Positions 1 to 6,303 are shown, counted from the first letter of the stretch. The stretch: DNA of 7,268 nt from Sulfurovaceae bacterium (GCA_029933395.1 JAOZOG010000103.1:1-7268); one strand, 5' to 3'. Made by a program: numbers and translations. The notes: generated by a model from the letters alone, not told the origin.

Positions 1-413
1 TGGCAGGTTTGATTCGTCACATCGTAACGGAAGAGTTGTTTCTTGCTTGCGGCACTTCGGTAAATATAGCTGATGCCGATTCCACTCTCGAGAAAACGTT
101 TGGAGGAGCGGCAGATACCACCGGTAACCCGTACTTTCATCTGTCGCTCTTCCGCCTCTTTTATTGTCGCTTCATCACTCTTTGCGCCGGTATTGATCTC
201 AAAAGTATAGAGGAGATTCTCCCCCTCCGCTTTCAGGTCGACCAGCTGCGTATATTCGTCTACTTTCTGGGGCAGATTGGCCGAAAGTTCCTTGGCGGCA
301 GCTTTGACCACCTCGATATTCTGCTGCCAGACTTTGTCCGCTTCACTCACATTGGCATAGAGAGAGAGCGAAAAGAGAAGAAGAAAAGAGAGAATCCATA
401 CTGTTTTTTTCAT
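1..413 (-). CDS. Small exported protein of unknown function, 3' end outside the window
   Basis: I do not recognise the family. Reading leftward from an ATG, the frame stays open for 137 codons to the window edge. The N-terminus is a typical Sec signal peptide: Lys-Lys, a hydrophobic core (VWILSFLLLFSLSL, residues 5-18) and a probable cleavage after LYA at residue 20, so the product is likely periplasmic. The mature part is mostly helical and charged (about 21-63), followed by a segment with alternating hydrophobic residues (LLYTFEI). Two cysteines, at 101 and 137, flank an RFLESGIGISYIYR stretch and could form a disulfide. An AAAGG ribosome-binding sequence lies about 6 nt before the ATG. The gene follows the thioesterase on the same strand after 91 nt and may have its own promoter. 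Reading frame and export are well supported; function is not. Confidence 0.75.
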   Translation of the reverse strand, partial: MKKTVWILSFLLLFSLSLYANVSEADKVWQQNIEVVKAAAKELSANLPQKVDEYTQLVDLKAEGENLLYTFEINTGAKSDEATIKEAEERQMKVRVTGGICRSSKRFLESGIGISYIYRSAASKKQLFRYDVTNQTC

Positions 414-504
414 TGGGAACCTTTGTTTCCGGATATCTGTATTTTACAATCCGGGAAGTATAATAAACGCTGCTATTGTAGCAAACTGTTCTTTAGGGCA
501 TATA
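414..504 (-). promoter_or_regulatory. Candidate promoter region for the exported protein gene
   Basis: This gap separates the thioesterase stop from the exported-protein start. On the minus strand it holds three possible -10 elements: TACAAT at 480-475 preceded by TGC (extended -10 type), TATTAT at 465-460, and TAAAAT at 446-441. None has a convincing -35, which is usual for Campylobacterota RpoD promoters. I cannot tell which is used. No intrinsic terminator for the upstream operon is visible; a 5-bp stem at 471-483 is too weak and lacks a T run. Confidence 0.4.
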
Positions 505-915
505 TCAGGATTCACTTTCCCGAAACCCCTCGATGATCACTTCAGGGATCTTCATAGGGCGCATCTTTTGACTGTCGACAAACACCCATTCCGTTTCTCC
601 CTGGCAAATCAGTGCATTGTCAATCGACCGTGTCAACTTATATCGGCGAATCGACTTGATCTTGCCAATCGTTTCGATCCAGGTTTGCATCTCCAGCTCA
701 TCCCCTTCGAACGCCGGTTTTTTATACTCGATCCTGTGCGACTTTGCCACCCAGGTGCCGCCCAACTCCCGACACTTCTCGTATCCAAAGCCCAACGATT
801 GGGAATGTTGTGTCGCAGCCTCGATCATCCAGGTCAGGTAAGTCACATTGCCCACGTGGCCATTGAAGTCAATATCTTCGGCGGATACTTTGAATCGGTA
901 ACCGTATCGCTTCAT
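505..915 (-). CDS. Hotdog-fold acyl-CoA/acyl-ACP thioesterase family protein (4HBT/YbgC-FadM type)
   Basis: A 136-residue single-domain protein of the length expected for the 4-hydroxybenzoyl-CoA thioesterase family. The signature is EDIDFNGHVGNVTYLTWMIEA (about 13-33), matching the D-x-D-x-x-G-H-V-x-N-x-x-Y pattern in which Asp16 or its neighbour is the likely catalytic acid and the following helix packs under the substrate. R-x-x-Y-x-x-P-A-x-x-G-D at 61-72 is the usual second block. Such enzymes hydrolyse thioesters of CoA or acyl carrier protein in the cytoplasm; the substrate here cannot be read from sequence. The ATG overlaps the folP stop (ATGA), with GGGAAG about 7 nt upstream inside folP, so it is probably translated by coupling as the last gene of the operon. 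The family is clear, the role uncertain. Confidence 0.85.
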   Translation of the reverse strand: MKRYGYRFKVSAEDIDFNGHVGNVTYLTWMIEAATQHSQSLGFGYEKCRELGGTWVAKSHRIEYKKPAFEGDELEMQTWIETIGKIKSIRRYKLTRSIDNALICQGETEWVFVDSQKMRPMKIPEVIIEGFRESES

Positions 916-2051
916 CGCATCGCTTCCCAGAGTGCCAAAGCCTGCCTATGCTCCGCCACATCATGACAACGCACGATAGAAGCCCCGTTCCCGACTGCCT
1001 TGAGATGGATCGCCAGCGTACCGGGGAGGCGTGCCTCTGTTGGTGCGGGGATGATCTTGTCGATCATCGACTTTCTACTTGCTCCGATGAGGAGTTCGCA
1101 GCCAAACTTTTGGAAGTGCGCCAGATTCCTGATCAGGGTGAGATTGTGTTCCAGACTCTTGCCAAAGCCGATACCGACATCGAGAATGATATTTTGCCTT
1201 CCAAGGCCCAGAGATTCACATTTGGCGATTCGTTCTTCGAAAAATTGGCTGACCTCCACCATCACATCATCATAATGGGGATTCTGCTGCATTGTTTGGG
1301 GCGTGCCCTGCATATGCATCAGGCAGAGTTTGGCATCATGCTTCACAGCCAGCTCTACTACCTCATCATCTGCGGCGCCGGTAATATCATTGACCAGTCC
1401 AAAGCCGCTGTTCAGGGCATAGTCGATCACCTCCGGTGTATAGCTGTCGATACTGAAAAGTGCTTTTTGGTAGAGTTTTTCAGCCCTGATGGCATCACAG
1501 ATCGGCCCGATACGCTTCATTTCCGTATCGACGCTTACCTTGTCTGCACCCGGCCTGCTGGAGACAGCACCGATATCGACGAGAGAAGCCCCCTCGTCGA
1601 TCATCCGGTGAATTTGCGCAACGGCATCTCTCTCCTGAAACCTGCTGCCGGCATAAAAACTGTCATCATTGGCATTGATCACACCCATGATACGGACAGG
1701 GTCACTTCTCTGCGTAAGAAACTGCTTCAGCTCCCTGGCCAGCTCTTTGAGCCCAAAAGGCTGCGCCAGCTCTTTGCGGGAGAGTATCTCAATATGTTTT
1801 CGGGTACCGATCAATATACAGTCAAAAGATGCCTCTCTGCAGGTCACGACACCCACAGGCACGGCCAGCTCTGCACCGATACTGAGTGCATCCTGTTTGA
1901 GGATATTGGCAGCAGGTGTGCGGAGATCCTTGAGGTAGAAGTAGAAGAGCTCCATCTTTTTGGCCATGATGGTGATACCGGCAGGCTCTACGCCCAGAGC
2001 CTCAAGCGCATGTTTTGTATCTGCTATCTTGCCCAGTCTGTATATCTCCAC
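912..2051 (-). CDS. folP: Dihydropteroate synthase with a long N-terminal extension
   Basis: Condenses p-aminobenzoate with 6-hydroxymethyl-7,8-dihydropterin diphosphate to give 7,8-dihydropteroate in folate synthesis (cytoplasm); the sulfonamide target. The TIM-barrel domain covers about 119-379. Its motifs are IMGVINANDDSF (121-132), DIGAVSSRPGA (159-169), GLVNDITG (218-225), LMHMQGTPQTMQ (244-255), DVGIGFGKSLEHN (291-303), GASRKSMI (323-330) and SIVRCHDVAEHR (358-369). NANDDSF replaces the common NVTPDSF, and GAVSSRPG replaces GGESTRPG. Residues 1-118 are an extra domain absent from the roughly 280-residue enzymes of most bacteria; a similar length (about 380) is recalled for Helicobacter and Campylobacter. 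The start is GTG, 9 nt after the holB stop, with AAGGAAG just upstream; an ATG two bases earlier is in another frame that stops at once. Confidence 0.96.
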   Translation of the reverse strand: MEIYRLGKIADTKHALEALGVEPAGITIMAKKMELFYFYLKDLRTPAANILKQDALSIGAELAVPVGVVTCREASFDCILIGTRKHIEILSRKELAQPFGLKELARELKQFLTQRSDPVRIMGVINANDDSFYAGSRFQERDAVAQIHRMIDEGASLVDIGAVSSRPGADKVSVDTEMKRIGPICDAIRAEKLYQKALFSIDSYTPEVIDYALNSGFGLVNDITGAADDEVVELAVKHDAKLCLMHMQGTPQTMQQNPHYDDVMVEVSQFFEERIAKCESLGLGRQNIILDVGIGFGKSLEHNLTLIRNLAHFQKFGCELLIGASRKSMIDKIIPAPTEARLPGTLAIHLKAVGNGASIVRCHDVAEHRQALALWEAMR

Positions 2052-2060
2052 ATCTCTTCC

Positions 2061-2750
2061 TTAACGTTTTTTGCGTGCCAGCAGCTTGAGCAGCAGTGTC
2101 GTCAGGACAAACTGGGGCTGCGATCCGACATCCAGCGCCCTGAAGGCATTATAAAAAAACTGCAGTGTCTTCTCGTCAAGATTGTATCTCCCCGATTTCA
2201 TCGCCTCCTTGCTGATCTTCTCGACAAGCATCTTGGCTTCTGCTTTATCGATCAGCCGCTTGTGCTTCTGGACGAAGGCATAGACCGAAGCCAAGTCCAG
2301 GTGCTCCATATCCAGCTCGAATCTTTCTGCCTCCAGCTTCTCCCGAAGCACCGTAACAGGCAAACGCGACCGTATGGTAGAGAGTACCGTCGCCTTCGAG
2401 GAGGTGACCAGAATGAATGAACTTCGGAGGGGAGGCTCCTCGATGACTTTGAGAAGTTTGTTTTGGATCAGTGGCGGAAACTCTTTTGCCGCCAGAATGA
2501 TGACGGTTTCCGCTTTGCTCGCCATATAGGCTTTTTCGATCGCCATTTTGGCATCTTCGACCCGAAAAGTCTGCCTCTCCGTGACGATAACCATACATTC
2601 GTCCGGACGGAGTGTCTCGGGACACGGTATCGCCTCTCCCGATTGAGGCGTCGTGATCACGATGATACGCTCATTCTGGCGCAGCGCAATCAGTTTTCCT
2701 ATCGCCTTCTCGATTTGTGGTGCGATAATGACCTGACTGGTCAATGTCAT
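2061..2750 (-). CDS. holB: DNA polymerase III delta prime subunit, short epsilonproteobacterial form
   Basis: Clamp-loader subunit that helps load the sliding clamp on DNA. At 229 residues it is much shorter than the E. coli delta prime (about 334). The diagnostic block is NKLLKVIEEPP (97-107), then SFILVTSS (111-118) and VLSTIRSRL (122-130), which corresponds to the AAA+ sensor 1 and SRC region. The SRC cysteine is Leu here. There is no Walker A P-loop and no zinc-binding cysteine cluster, so the protein should not bind ATP; this suits the stator role of delta prime. The C-terminal part (about 140-229) is helical, like the collar domain. The ATG overlaps the hobA stop (ATGA) with only a weak GGAA upstream, so coupled translation is likely. 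Identity is supported by the motifs and by the hobA and folP neighbours. Confidence 0.9.
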   Translation of the reverse strand: MTLTSQVIIAPQIEKAIGKLIALRQNERIIVITTPQSGEAIPCPETLRPDECMVIVTERQTFRVEDAKMAIEKAYMASKAETVIILAAKEFPPLIQNKLLKVIEEPPLRSSFILVTSSKATVLSTIRSRLPVTVLREKLEAERFELDMEHLDLASVYAFVQKHKRLIDKAEAKMLVEKISKEAMKSGRYNLDEKTLQFFYNAFRALDVGSQPQFVLTTLLLKLLARKKR

Positions 2751-3295
2751 GAAAGCAGTTCCAATTCACCAAAAAGTGCCGCGTCGATCGTCTGGTTGAA
2801 GAGCTTGAAGAGTTGAAGCAGTTTGATATCACGCAATTCATCGCTTCCCCGAAGCGGGAAACTGTTTTGGACCTCTTCGTCGATAATCCAGAGAAAATTC
2901 TCATCACTGCGAAAAGCCAGTTTGGTATAAGGATGGTCACCGCTGCCGATATACCAGATAAAGTAGCCATTGGGATAGGAGATATCCAGCATATCCTCCA
3001 GCAGCTCTATCTCCTGTGTCGAGATCACGCTCGAGAGATCCGGGAAAAGTGCCTTAAGCTGAAAGAAGGGGAGCAGCGGGCGGTTGTTTTGGAGCAGATT
3101 GATTTTTGTCGCGACATAGTCGCCAAACCAGTGATTCTCCTCATCTGTGACCAGCAGAACACTCTGCCCCTCGATGATTTTGGTCGCGGCACTCTCGACG
3201 AGCGGTGCCCACTCATAGCGATACTCCTCCATCCAGCTGAAGTCCGACTCCTCTTTACGAATCGTCTCTAGTGTCCAGTCGAGAAGTTTCTGCAT
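2747..3295 (-). CDS. hobA: HobA, DnaA-binding regulator of replication initiation
   Basis: HobA binds the N-terminal domains of DnaA and promotes orderly assembly of DnaA on oriC. It is the Campylobacterota counterpart of E. coli DiaA, with a SIS-like fold but little sequence similarity. This 182-residue product matches the known length (about 180 in H. pylori). Visible features are the aromatic N-terminal helix (LLDWTLETIRKEESDFSWM, 4-22), a core strand SVLLVTDEENHWF (45-57), GYFIWYIGSGDHPY (110-123) and FLWIIDEE (134-141). Position between lysC and holB agrees with the Helicobacter and Campylobacter arrangement. The ATG lies 5 nt after the lysC stop with no good Shine-Dalgarno sequence, suggesting re-initiation by ribosomes finishing lysC. 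Recognition rests on sequence pattern and context, not on a search. Confidence 0.88.
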   Translation of the reverse strand: MQKLLDWTLETIRKEESDFSWMEEYRYEWAPLVESAATKIIEGQSVLLVTDEENHWFGDYVATKINLLQNNRPLLPFFQLKALFPDLSSVISTQEIELLEDMLDISYPNGYFIWYIGSGDHPYTKLAFRSDENFLWIIDEEVQNSFPLRGSDELRDIKLLQLFKLFNQTIDAALFGELELLS

Positions 3296-3300
3296 CGCTG

Positions 3301-4506
3301 CTATCGATCCAGTTTGTAAGCATCATGAAGGGTTCTGACGGCGAGCTCTCCATATTTCTGGTCGATGATCATCGAAACCTTGATTTCGCTTGTACTGATC
3401 ATTTCGATATTGATATTATTATCGGCCATCACCGAAAATGCCTTGGCAGCAACACCGCTGTGGGATTTCATTCCCACGCCGACAACAGAAACTTTACAGA
3501 CATTTTCGTCAAAGTCCGCGCTGCCGAACTCCTTGTCGAAGCCCGAAAGTACCTCTTTGGCTCTCTCCAGCTCACTTTGAGGGATCGTAAAACCAAGATT
3601 GGTCGTACCGTCGGTACTTGCATTCTGAATGATCATATCGACATTGATCTGCTCGTTTGCCAAAGCGCTGAATATCTCCGCTGCGATACCGGGACGGTCC
3701 GCCACCTGCCGCAGTGTCACTCTCGCCTGATTCTTGTCCAGTGCGATTCCACTTACCAATACCTCTTCCATCTCTTCATCCTCCTTGGAAATAACTGTGC
3801 CTTTATCTTCTGAAAAACTGCTTTTTGCGACGATCTTTACTGAAAGCTTCTTCGCCAACTCCACTGAACGGCTCTGCAGTACTTTGGCTCCCAGGCTTGC
3901 CAACTCCAGCATCTCGTCATAAGAGATGAAGTCCATCTTTCTGGCTTTGGGTTCGATCCTCGGGTCGGTCGTATAGACGCCATCCACATCACTGTAGATT
4001 TCACAGGCATCCGCTCCCAATGCACCGGCAATCGCCACGGCGGAGAGGTCAGACCCTCCCCGGCCCAGCGTCGTCACCTGCTGGGCTTCATTGACCCCCT
4101 GAAAACCGGCGACGATGACGACTTTGCCCTCATCGAGCTCTCTTCTCATCGCTTTCGTATCGATCGATTCGATACGGGCGAAGGTGTGGTGATTGTCCGT
4201 CTTGATTCCCGCCTGCCGGCCAGTCATCGCGATAGCGTCCAGCCCCATCTCCTGCAGTGCGATAGAGAGCAGTGCAGCCGTCACACGCTCACCGGAACTG
4301 AGAAGCATATCCATCTCTCTCTTGGCCGGCGTCTTGCTGAAATGATTGGCATACTCGATCAGTTTGTTCGTCTCGCCGCTCATGGCAGAAACGACCACGA
4401 CGATATCGTTGCCTTCTCTCCTGGCCCTTGCCACTCGCATAGCGACATTCTCGATACGATCCAGACTCCCTACGCTGGTTCCGCCATACTTGTGTACGAT
4501 CAACAT
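3301..4506 (-). CDS. lysC: Aspartate kinase with C-terminal ACT domains (LysC class II type)
   Basis: Phosphorylates L-aspartate to 4-phospho-L-aspartate, the first step toward lysine, diaminopimelate, threonine and methionine. The 401 residues fit the monofunctional enzyme (about 400-410). The kinase domain covers 1 to about 240: KYGGTSVGS (6-14), MTGRQAGI (94-101), GFQG (134-137), TLGRGGSDLSA (146-156) and SDVDGVYTTDPRI (172-184). Two ACT regulatory repeats follow at about 260-325 (VADRPGIAAEIFSALA at 268-283) and 335-401 (VVGVGMKSHSGVAAKAFSVM at 341-360), expected to bind lysine and/or threonine for feedback inhibition. The ATG directly abuts the rppH stop; AAGGA 9 nt upstream lies inside rppH. 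A strong internal ribosome-binding site may also give a separate beta chain. No homoserine dehydrogenase domain is fused. Confidence 0.97.
   Translation of the reverse strand: MLIVHKYGGTSVGSLDRIENVAMRVARARREGNDIVVVVSAMSGETNKLIEYANHFSKTPAKREMDMLLSSGERVTAALLSIALQEMGLDAIAMTGRQAGIKTDNHHTFARIESIDTKAMRRELDEGKVVIVAGFQGVNEAQQVTTLGRGGSDLSAVAIAGALGADACEIYSDVDGVYTTDPRIEPKARKMDFISYDEMLELASLGAKVLQSRSVELAKKLSVKIVAKSSFSEDKGTVISKEDEEMEEVLVSGIALDKNQARVTLRQVADRPGIAAEIFSALANEQINVDMIIQNASTDGTTNLGFTIPQSELERAKEVLSGFDKEFGSADFDENVCKVSVVGVGMKSHSGVAAKAFSVMADNNINIEMISTSEIKVSMIIDQKYGELAVRTLHDAYKLDR
3769..3786 (-). promoter_or_regulatory. Internal Shine-Dalgarno site and ATG for a putative aspartokinase beta subunit
   Basis: Inside lysC the minus strand reads AAGGAGG (3786-3780), a 7-base match to the anti-Shine-Dalgarno sequence, then 8 nt, then an in-frame ATG at 3771-3769 (Met246 of the full protein). 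Starting there would give a 156-residue product made only of the ACT region, ending at the lysC stop. Class II aspartokinases of Bacillus subtilis and Corynebacterium glutamicum are alpha2beta2 enzymes whose beta subunit comes from an internal start at about residue 250. The position agrees closely. The site could also be chance, since it encodes Lys-Glu-Asp in a linker. Confidence 0.6.
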
Positions 4507-4980
4507 CTAAATAAATCCTTCTTTTATAAAATAGTCTATCACCCTATGGTACGGTTTGCGTTTAAAATAGGTGACTCTTCTGAACAACTCGTCGTAATCG
4601 ACAAAGTCATACTCTTCAAACTCCGGAATATCATACGCCTGCAGATCGATTTTCGCCCCCTCTTTGAGACGGACCAGAAAGTATTTCTGCGTCTGCCCCT
4701 TGTAGGGATACATCTTTTTGGAGATGACATTGGGAAAATCATAGGTGATCCACTCAGGGAACTCCGCAATGATCTCCACATCATTACATCCGATCTCCTC
4801 TTTCAGCTCTCTCATCAGAGCCTCCTGAGGCGTCTCCCCCTCATCAATTCCCCCTTGGGGAAATTGCCAGGCATTTTTGATATCAGTTCTGTGTGCGATA
4901 AAAAATTCGCATTTTTCCGGATATTTCGAAGAGAGTATAACTGCCGAAACATTGGGCCGATACCCATTATTTTTCTGCAT
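4507..4980 (-). CDS. rppH: RNA pyrophosphohydrolase, Nudix family (RppH/NudH)
   Basis: Removes pyrophosphate from 5'-triphosphorylated RNA, a step that starts mRNA decay; related enzymes also hydrolyse dinucleoside polyphosphates. The 157 residues form one Nudix domain of normal size. It opens with the RPNVSAVIL strand (8-16), followed by WQFPQGGIDEGE (38-49). The complete Nudix box G-x5-E-x7-R-E-L-x-E-E-I-G is at 43-65, with metal-binding Glu58, Glu61 and Glu62. QKYFLVRL (98-105) and FEEYDFVDYDEL (121-132) are typical of the RppH branch. It is the first gene of the leftward operon, and its stop codon touches the lysC start. The ATG has only a weak upstream GAAG; the start is supported by the conserved YRPNV beginning. 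Old names for the family include invA and ygdP. Confidence 0.94.
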   Translation of the reverse strand: MQKNNGYRPNVSAVILSSKYPEKCEFFIAHRTDIKNAWQFPQGGIDEGETPQEALMRELKEEIGCNDVEIIAEFPEWITYDFPNVISKKMYPYKGQTQKYFLVRLKEGAKIDLQAYDIPEFEEYDFVDYDELFRRVTYFKRKPYHRVIDYFIKEGFI

Positions 4981-5030
4981 TTTCTACACTTCTTTTCTTG
5001 GCAAACCTCTCTTATCTCAAGGCATACCTA

Positions 5031-5039
5031 TGTTATATT
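5031..5039 (+). promoter_or_regulatory. Probable extended -10 promoter of hemW
   Basis: TGTTATATT combines an extended -10 TGn with TATATT (5 of 6 matches to TATAAT). Transcription would start near 5046, about 28 nt before the TTG start of hemW. A TTGGCA at 4998-5003 resembles a -35 box but is 30 nt away, too far to pair with it. The element sits next to the opposing rppH promoter. Confidence 0.45.
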
Positions 5040-5045
5040 TAGTTA

Positions 5046-5058
5046 ATTTTATCCAAAA
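5046..5058 (-). promoter_or_regulatory. Probable promoter of the rppH-lysC-hobA-holB-folP operon
   Basis: On the minus strand the sequence TTTTGGATAAAAT reads from 5058 to 5046: a T run ending in G, two bases, then a TAAAAT -10. This is the Campylobacterota RpoD pattern, in which a T-rich -16 region replaces a -35 box, and it closely resembles the element before tatB. Transcription would begin near 5039, giving a leader of about 58 nt before rppH. It lies within the hemW leader on the opposite strand. Confidence 0.6.
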
Positions 5059-5073
5059 TGGGATTACAACCAT

Positions 5074-6147
5074 TTGAAACGGGCAGGAAAAGTGCTTCTC
5101 TATCTCCATATCCCCTACTGCGACTCCAAATGTCACTACTGCAGCTTCAACTCCTATGTCGATAAGTTCGATACGCGGAAATCCTATATGGAGGCACTCT
5201 GTGGGCAATTGGCGTTTGAGCTGGAGCGCTTCGATGCGCAGCCCGCCTCCATCGAAACACTCTTCATCGGAGGAGGAACCCCCTCGACCATCGATCCTGA
5301 ACTCTACACACCTGTATTTGAGCTGATTACGCCCTACCTTGCAAAAGATGCAGAGATGACGACAGAAGCCAATCCAAACTCTGCCGGTGAAAGCTGGCTG
5401 AGAGGGATGAAGGCTCTGGGCATCAATCGTATCAGCTTCGGTGTCCAGAGTTTCGATGCAGAGAAACTCAAGGCACTCAATCGTGCACACTCTCCAAAGG
5501 AAGCTATCGGGGCGATTGAAACCGCTGACAGACTGGGGTTCGAACACCTCTCGCTGGATCTCATCTATAATTTTCGCGGAGATACCGAAGCCCTGCTGCT
5601 TTCCGATATCGAACAGGCTTTCTCTCTCCCCGTCGACCATATCTCGGCCTATGAGCTGACCATCGAAGCAGGAACATACTTTGCTGAACAGCCCAATAAG
5701 AGGCAAGAGGATGAAGCACTGGCGCGCTTCGTGACACAAGCCATCCGAGAGAAGGGTTTTGCCCAATATGAGATCTCCAACTTCGGCCGCTATCAGAGCC
5801 GGCACAACAAAGGCTACTGGAAACTGGAAAACTATATCGGGGCCGGGGCCGGGGCAGTCGGCTTCCTCAATGACACACGCTTCTATCCACAAACCGATAT
5901 CGATGCCTATATCAATAGCCCCCTAAATATCAAAGAAGAGCGTCTGACGGCGGACGAACTCCTGACTGAAAGAATCTTCCTGGGCTTACGCAGCGATATC
6001 GGTATCGAAAAAGCACTTCTATCTTCCGCAATGCAGCATCGAGCCGATGATCTTCTGAATGAAAACAAACTTCTTTTTTCCAGCGGAAACTACCTGAATC
6101 CGGATTTTTTCCTGGCTGACGAGATTGCACTGTATCTTCTTGGTTGA
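5074..6147 (+). CDS. hemW: Radical SAM heme chaperone HemW (HemN-like, often misnamed coproporphyrinogen III oxidase)
   Basis: HemW binds heme and an iron-sulfur cluster and is proposed to insert heme into membrane proteins; it is not the anaerobic coproporphyrinogen dehydrogenase. The radical-SAM cluster motif is C-x3-C-x2-C at residues 16, 20 and 23, followed by Ser-Phe; true HemN has a fourth Cys there and is about 100 residues longer. LHIPYC (11-16), the SAM-contacting FIGGGTPS (64-71), TEANP (97-101), RISFGVQSF (119-127) and QYEISNF (231-237) are family blocks. RHNKGYW (243-249) carries the HNxxYW motif linked to heme binding in HemW. The 357-residue length is normal. The TTG start gives a short MKRAGK leader; an in-frame GTG at 5092, with AGGA only 3 nt before it, would remove six residues and also keep every motif. 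The gene is divergent from rppH. Confidence 0.93.
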   Translation: MKRAGKVLLYLHIPYCDSKCHYCSFNSYVDKFDTRKSYMEALCGQLAFELERFDAQPASIETLFIGGGTPSTIDPELYTPVFELITPYLAKDAEMTTEANPNSAGESWLRGMKALGINRISFGVQSFDAEKLKALNRAHSPKEAIGAIETADRLGFEHLSLDLIYNFRGDTEALLLSDIEQAFSLPVDHISAYELTIEAGTYFAEQPNKRQEDEALARFVTQAIREKGFAQYEISNFGRYQSRHNKGYWKLENYIGAGAGAVGFLNDTRFYPQTDIDAYINSPLNIKEERLTADELLTERIFLGLRSDIGIEKALLSSAMQHRADDLLNENKLLFSSGNYLNPDFFLADEIALYLLG

Positions 6148-6178
6148 TTGCGATCGAAACATAACCAAGCCTCGAAAG

Positions 6179-6265
6179 AGTCCTTTTGTCCGATGCGACA
6201 AACCCTGCACCCAACCCGAAGGGCGCTTGCGTTTGCAGGGTGCCAGAGTATCGGACAAAAGGACT
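6179..6265. repeat. 87-bp imperfect palindrome with 16-bp perfect arms
   Basis: The arms at 6179-6194 and 6250-6265 are perfect inverted repeats (AGTCCTTTTGTCCGAT and its complement). Inside, ACCCTGCA at 6202-6209 pairs with TGCAGGGT at 6234-6241, with internal loops of 7 and 8 nt between the stems. An alternative pairing exists between GCACCC at 6207-6212 and GGGTGC at 6238-6243. CCC-GAA-GGG lies near the tip. No T run follows on either strand, so it is not a standard intrinsic terminator, although it could end hemW transcription or protect its 3' end. A small dispersed element, a REP-like sequence or a structured RNA are all possible. Whether it occurs elsewhere in the genome cannot be seen from this window. 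Confidence 0.75.
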
Positions 6266-6303
6266 TGAGCTCCCGAGCAGTTCCTGACTATTTCAAATTA
6301 ACC

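Noticed and set aside
404..410. Run of seven A residues right after the ATG of the exported protein as a phase-variation switch
   Set aside because: The run is short and simply encodes the Lys-Lys of the signal peptide; nothing indicates on/off switching.
9..536. Open reading frame of 175 codons on the plus strand at the left edge
   Set aside because: It is antisense to the exported protein, which has a convincing signal peptide and ribosome-binding site, and it runs through the promoter gap into the thioesterase end.
948..2420. Open reading frame of 490 codons on the plus strand
   Set aside because: It lies antisense to folP and holB, both of which show conserved motifs in order on the minus strand. 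Its translation has no recognisable domain and is rich in His, Cys and Leu, as expected of a mirror frame.
4186..5046. Open reading frame of 286 codons on the plus strand
   Set aside because: It is antisense to rppH and the start of lysC, which have full Nudix and aspartokinase motifs.
5835..5855. GGGGCC tandem repeats in hemW as a regulatory repeat
   Set aside because: They encode the Gly-Ala-Gly-Ala segment after NYIG that is a normal part of HemW.
5017..5892. Open reading frame of 291 codons on the minus strand
   Set aside because: It is antisense to hemW, whose radical-SAM motifs are intact, and it would also cover the divergent promoter region.
6179..6265. Palindrome as an ordinary Rho-independent terminator of hemW
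   Set aside because: The right arm is followed by TGAGCTCCCG, with no T run, and the outer stem encloses a 55-nt interior, unlike compact intrinsic terminators.
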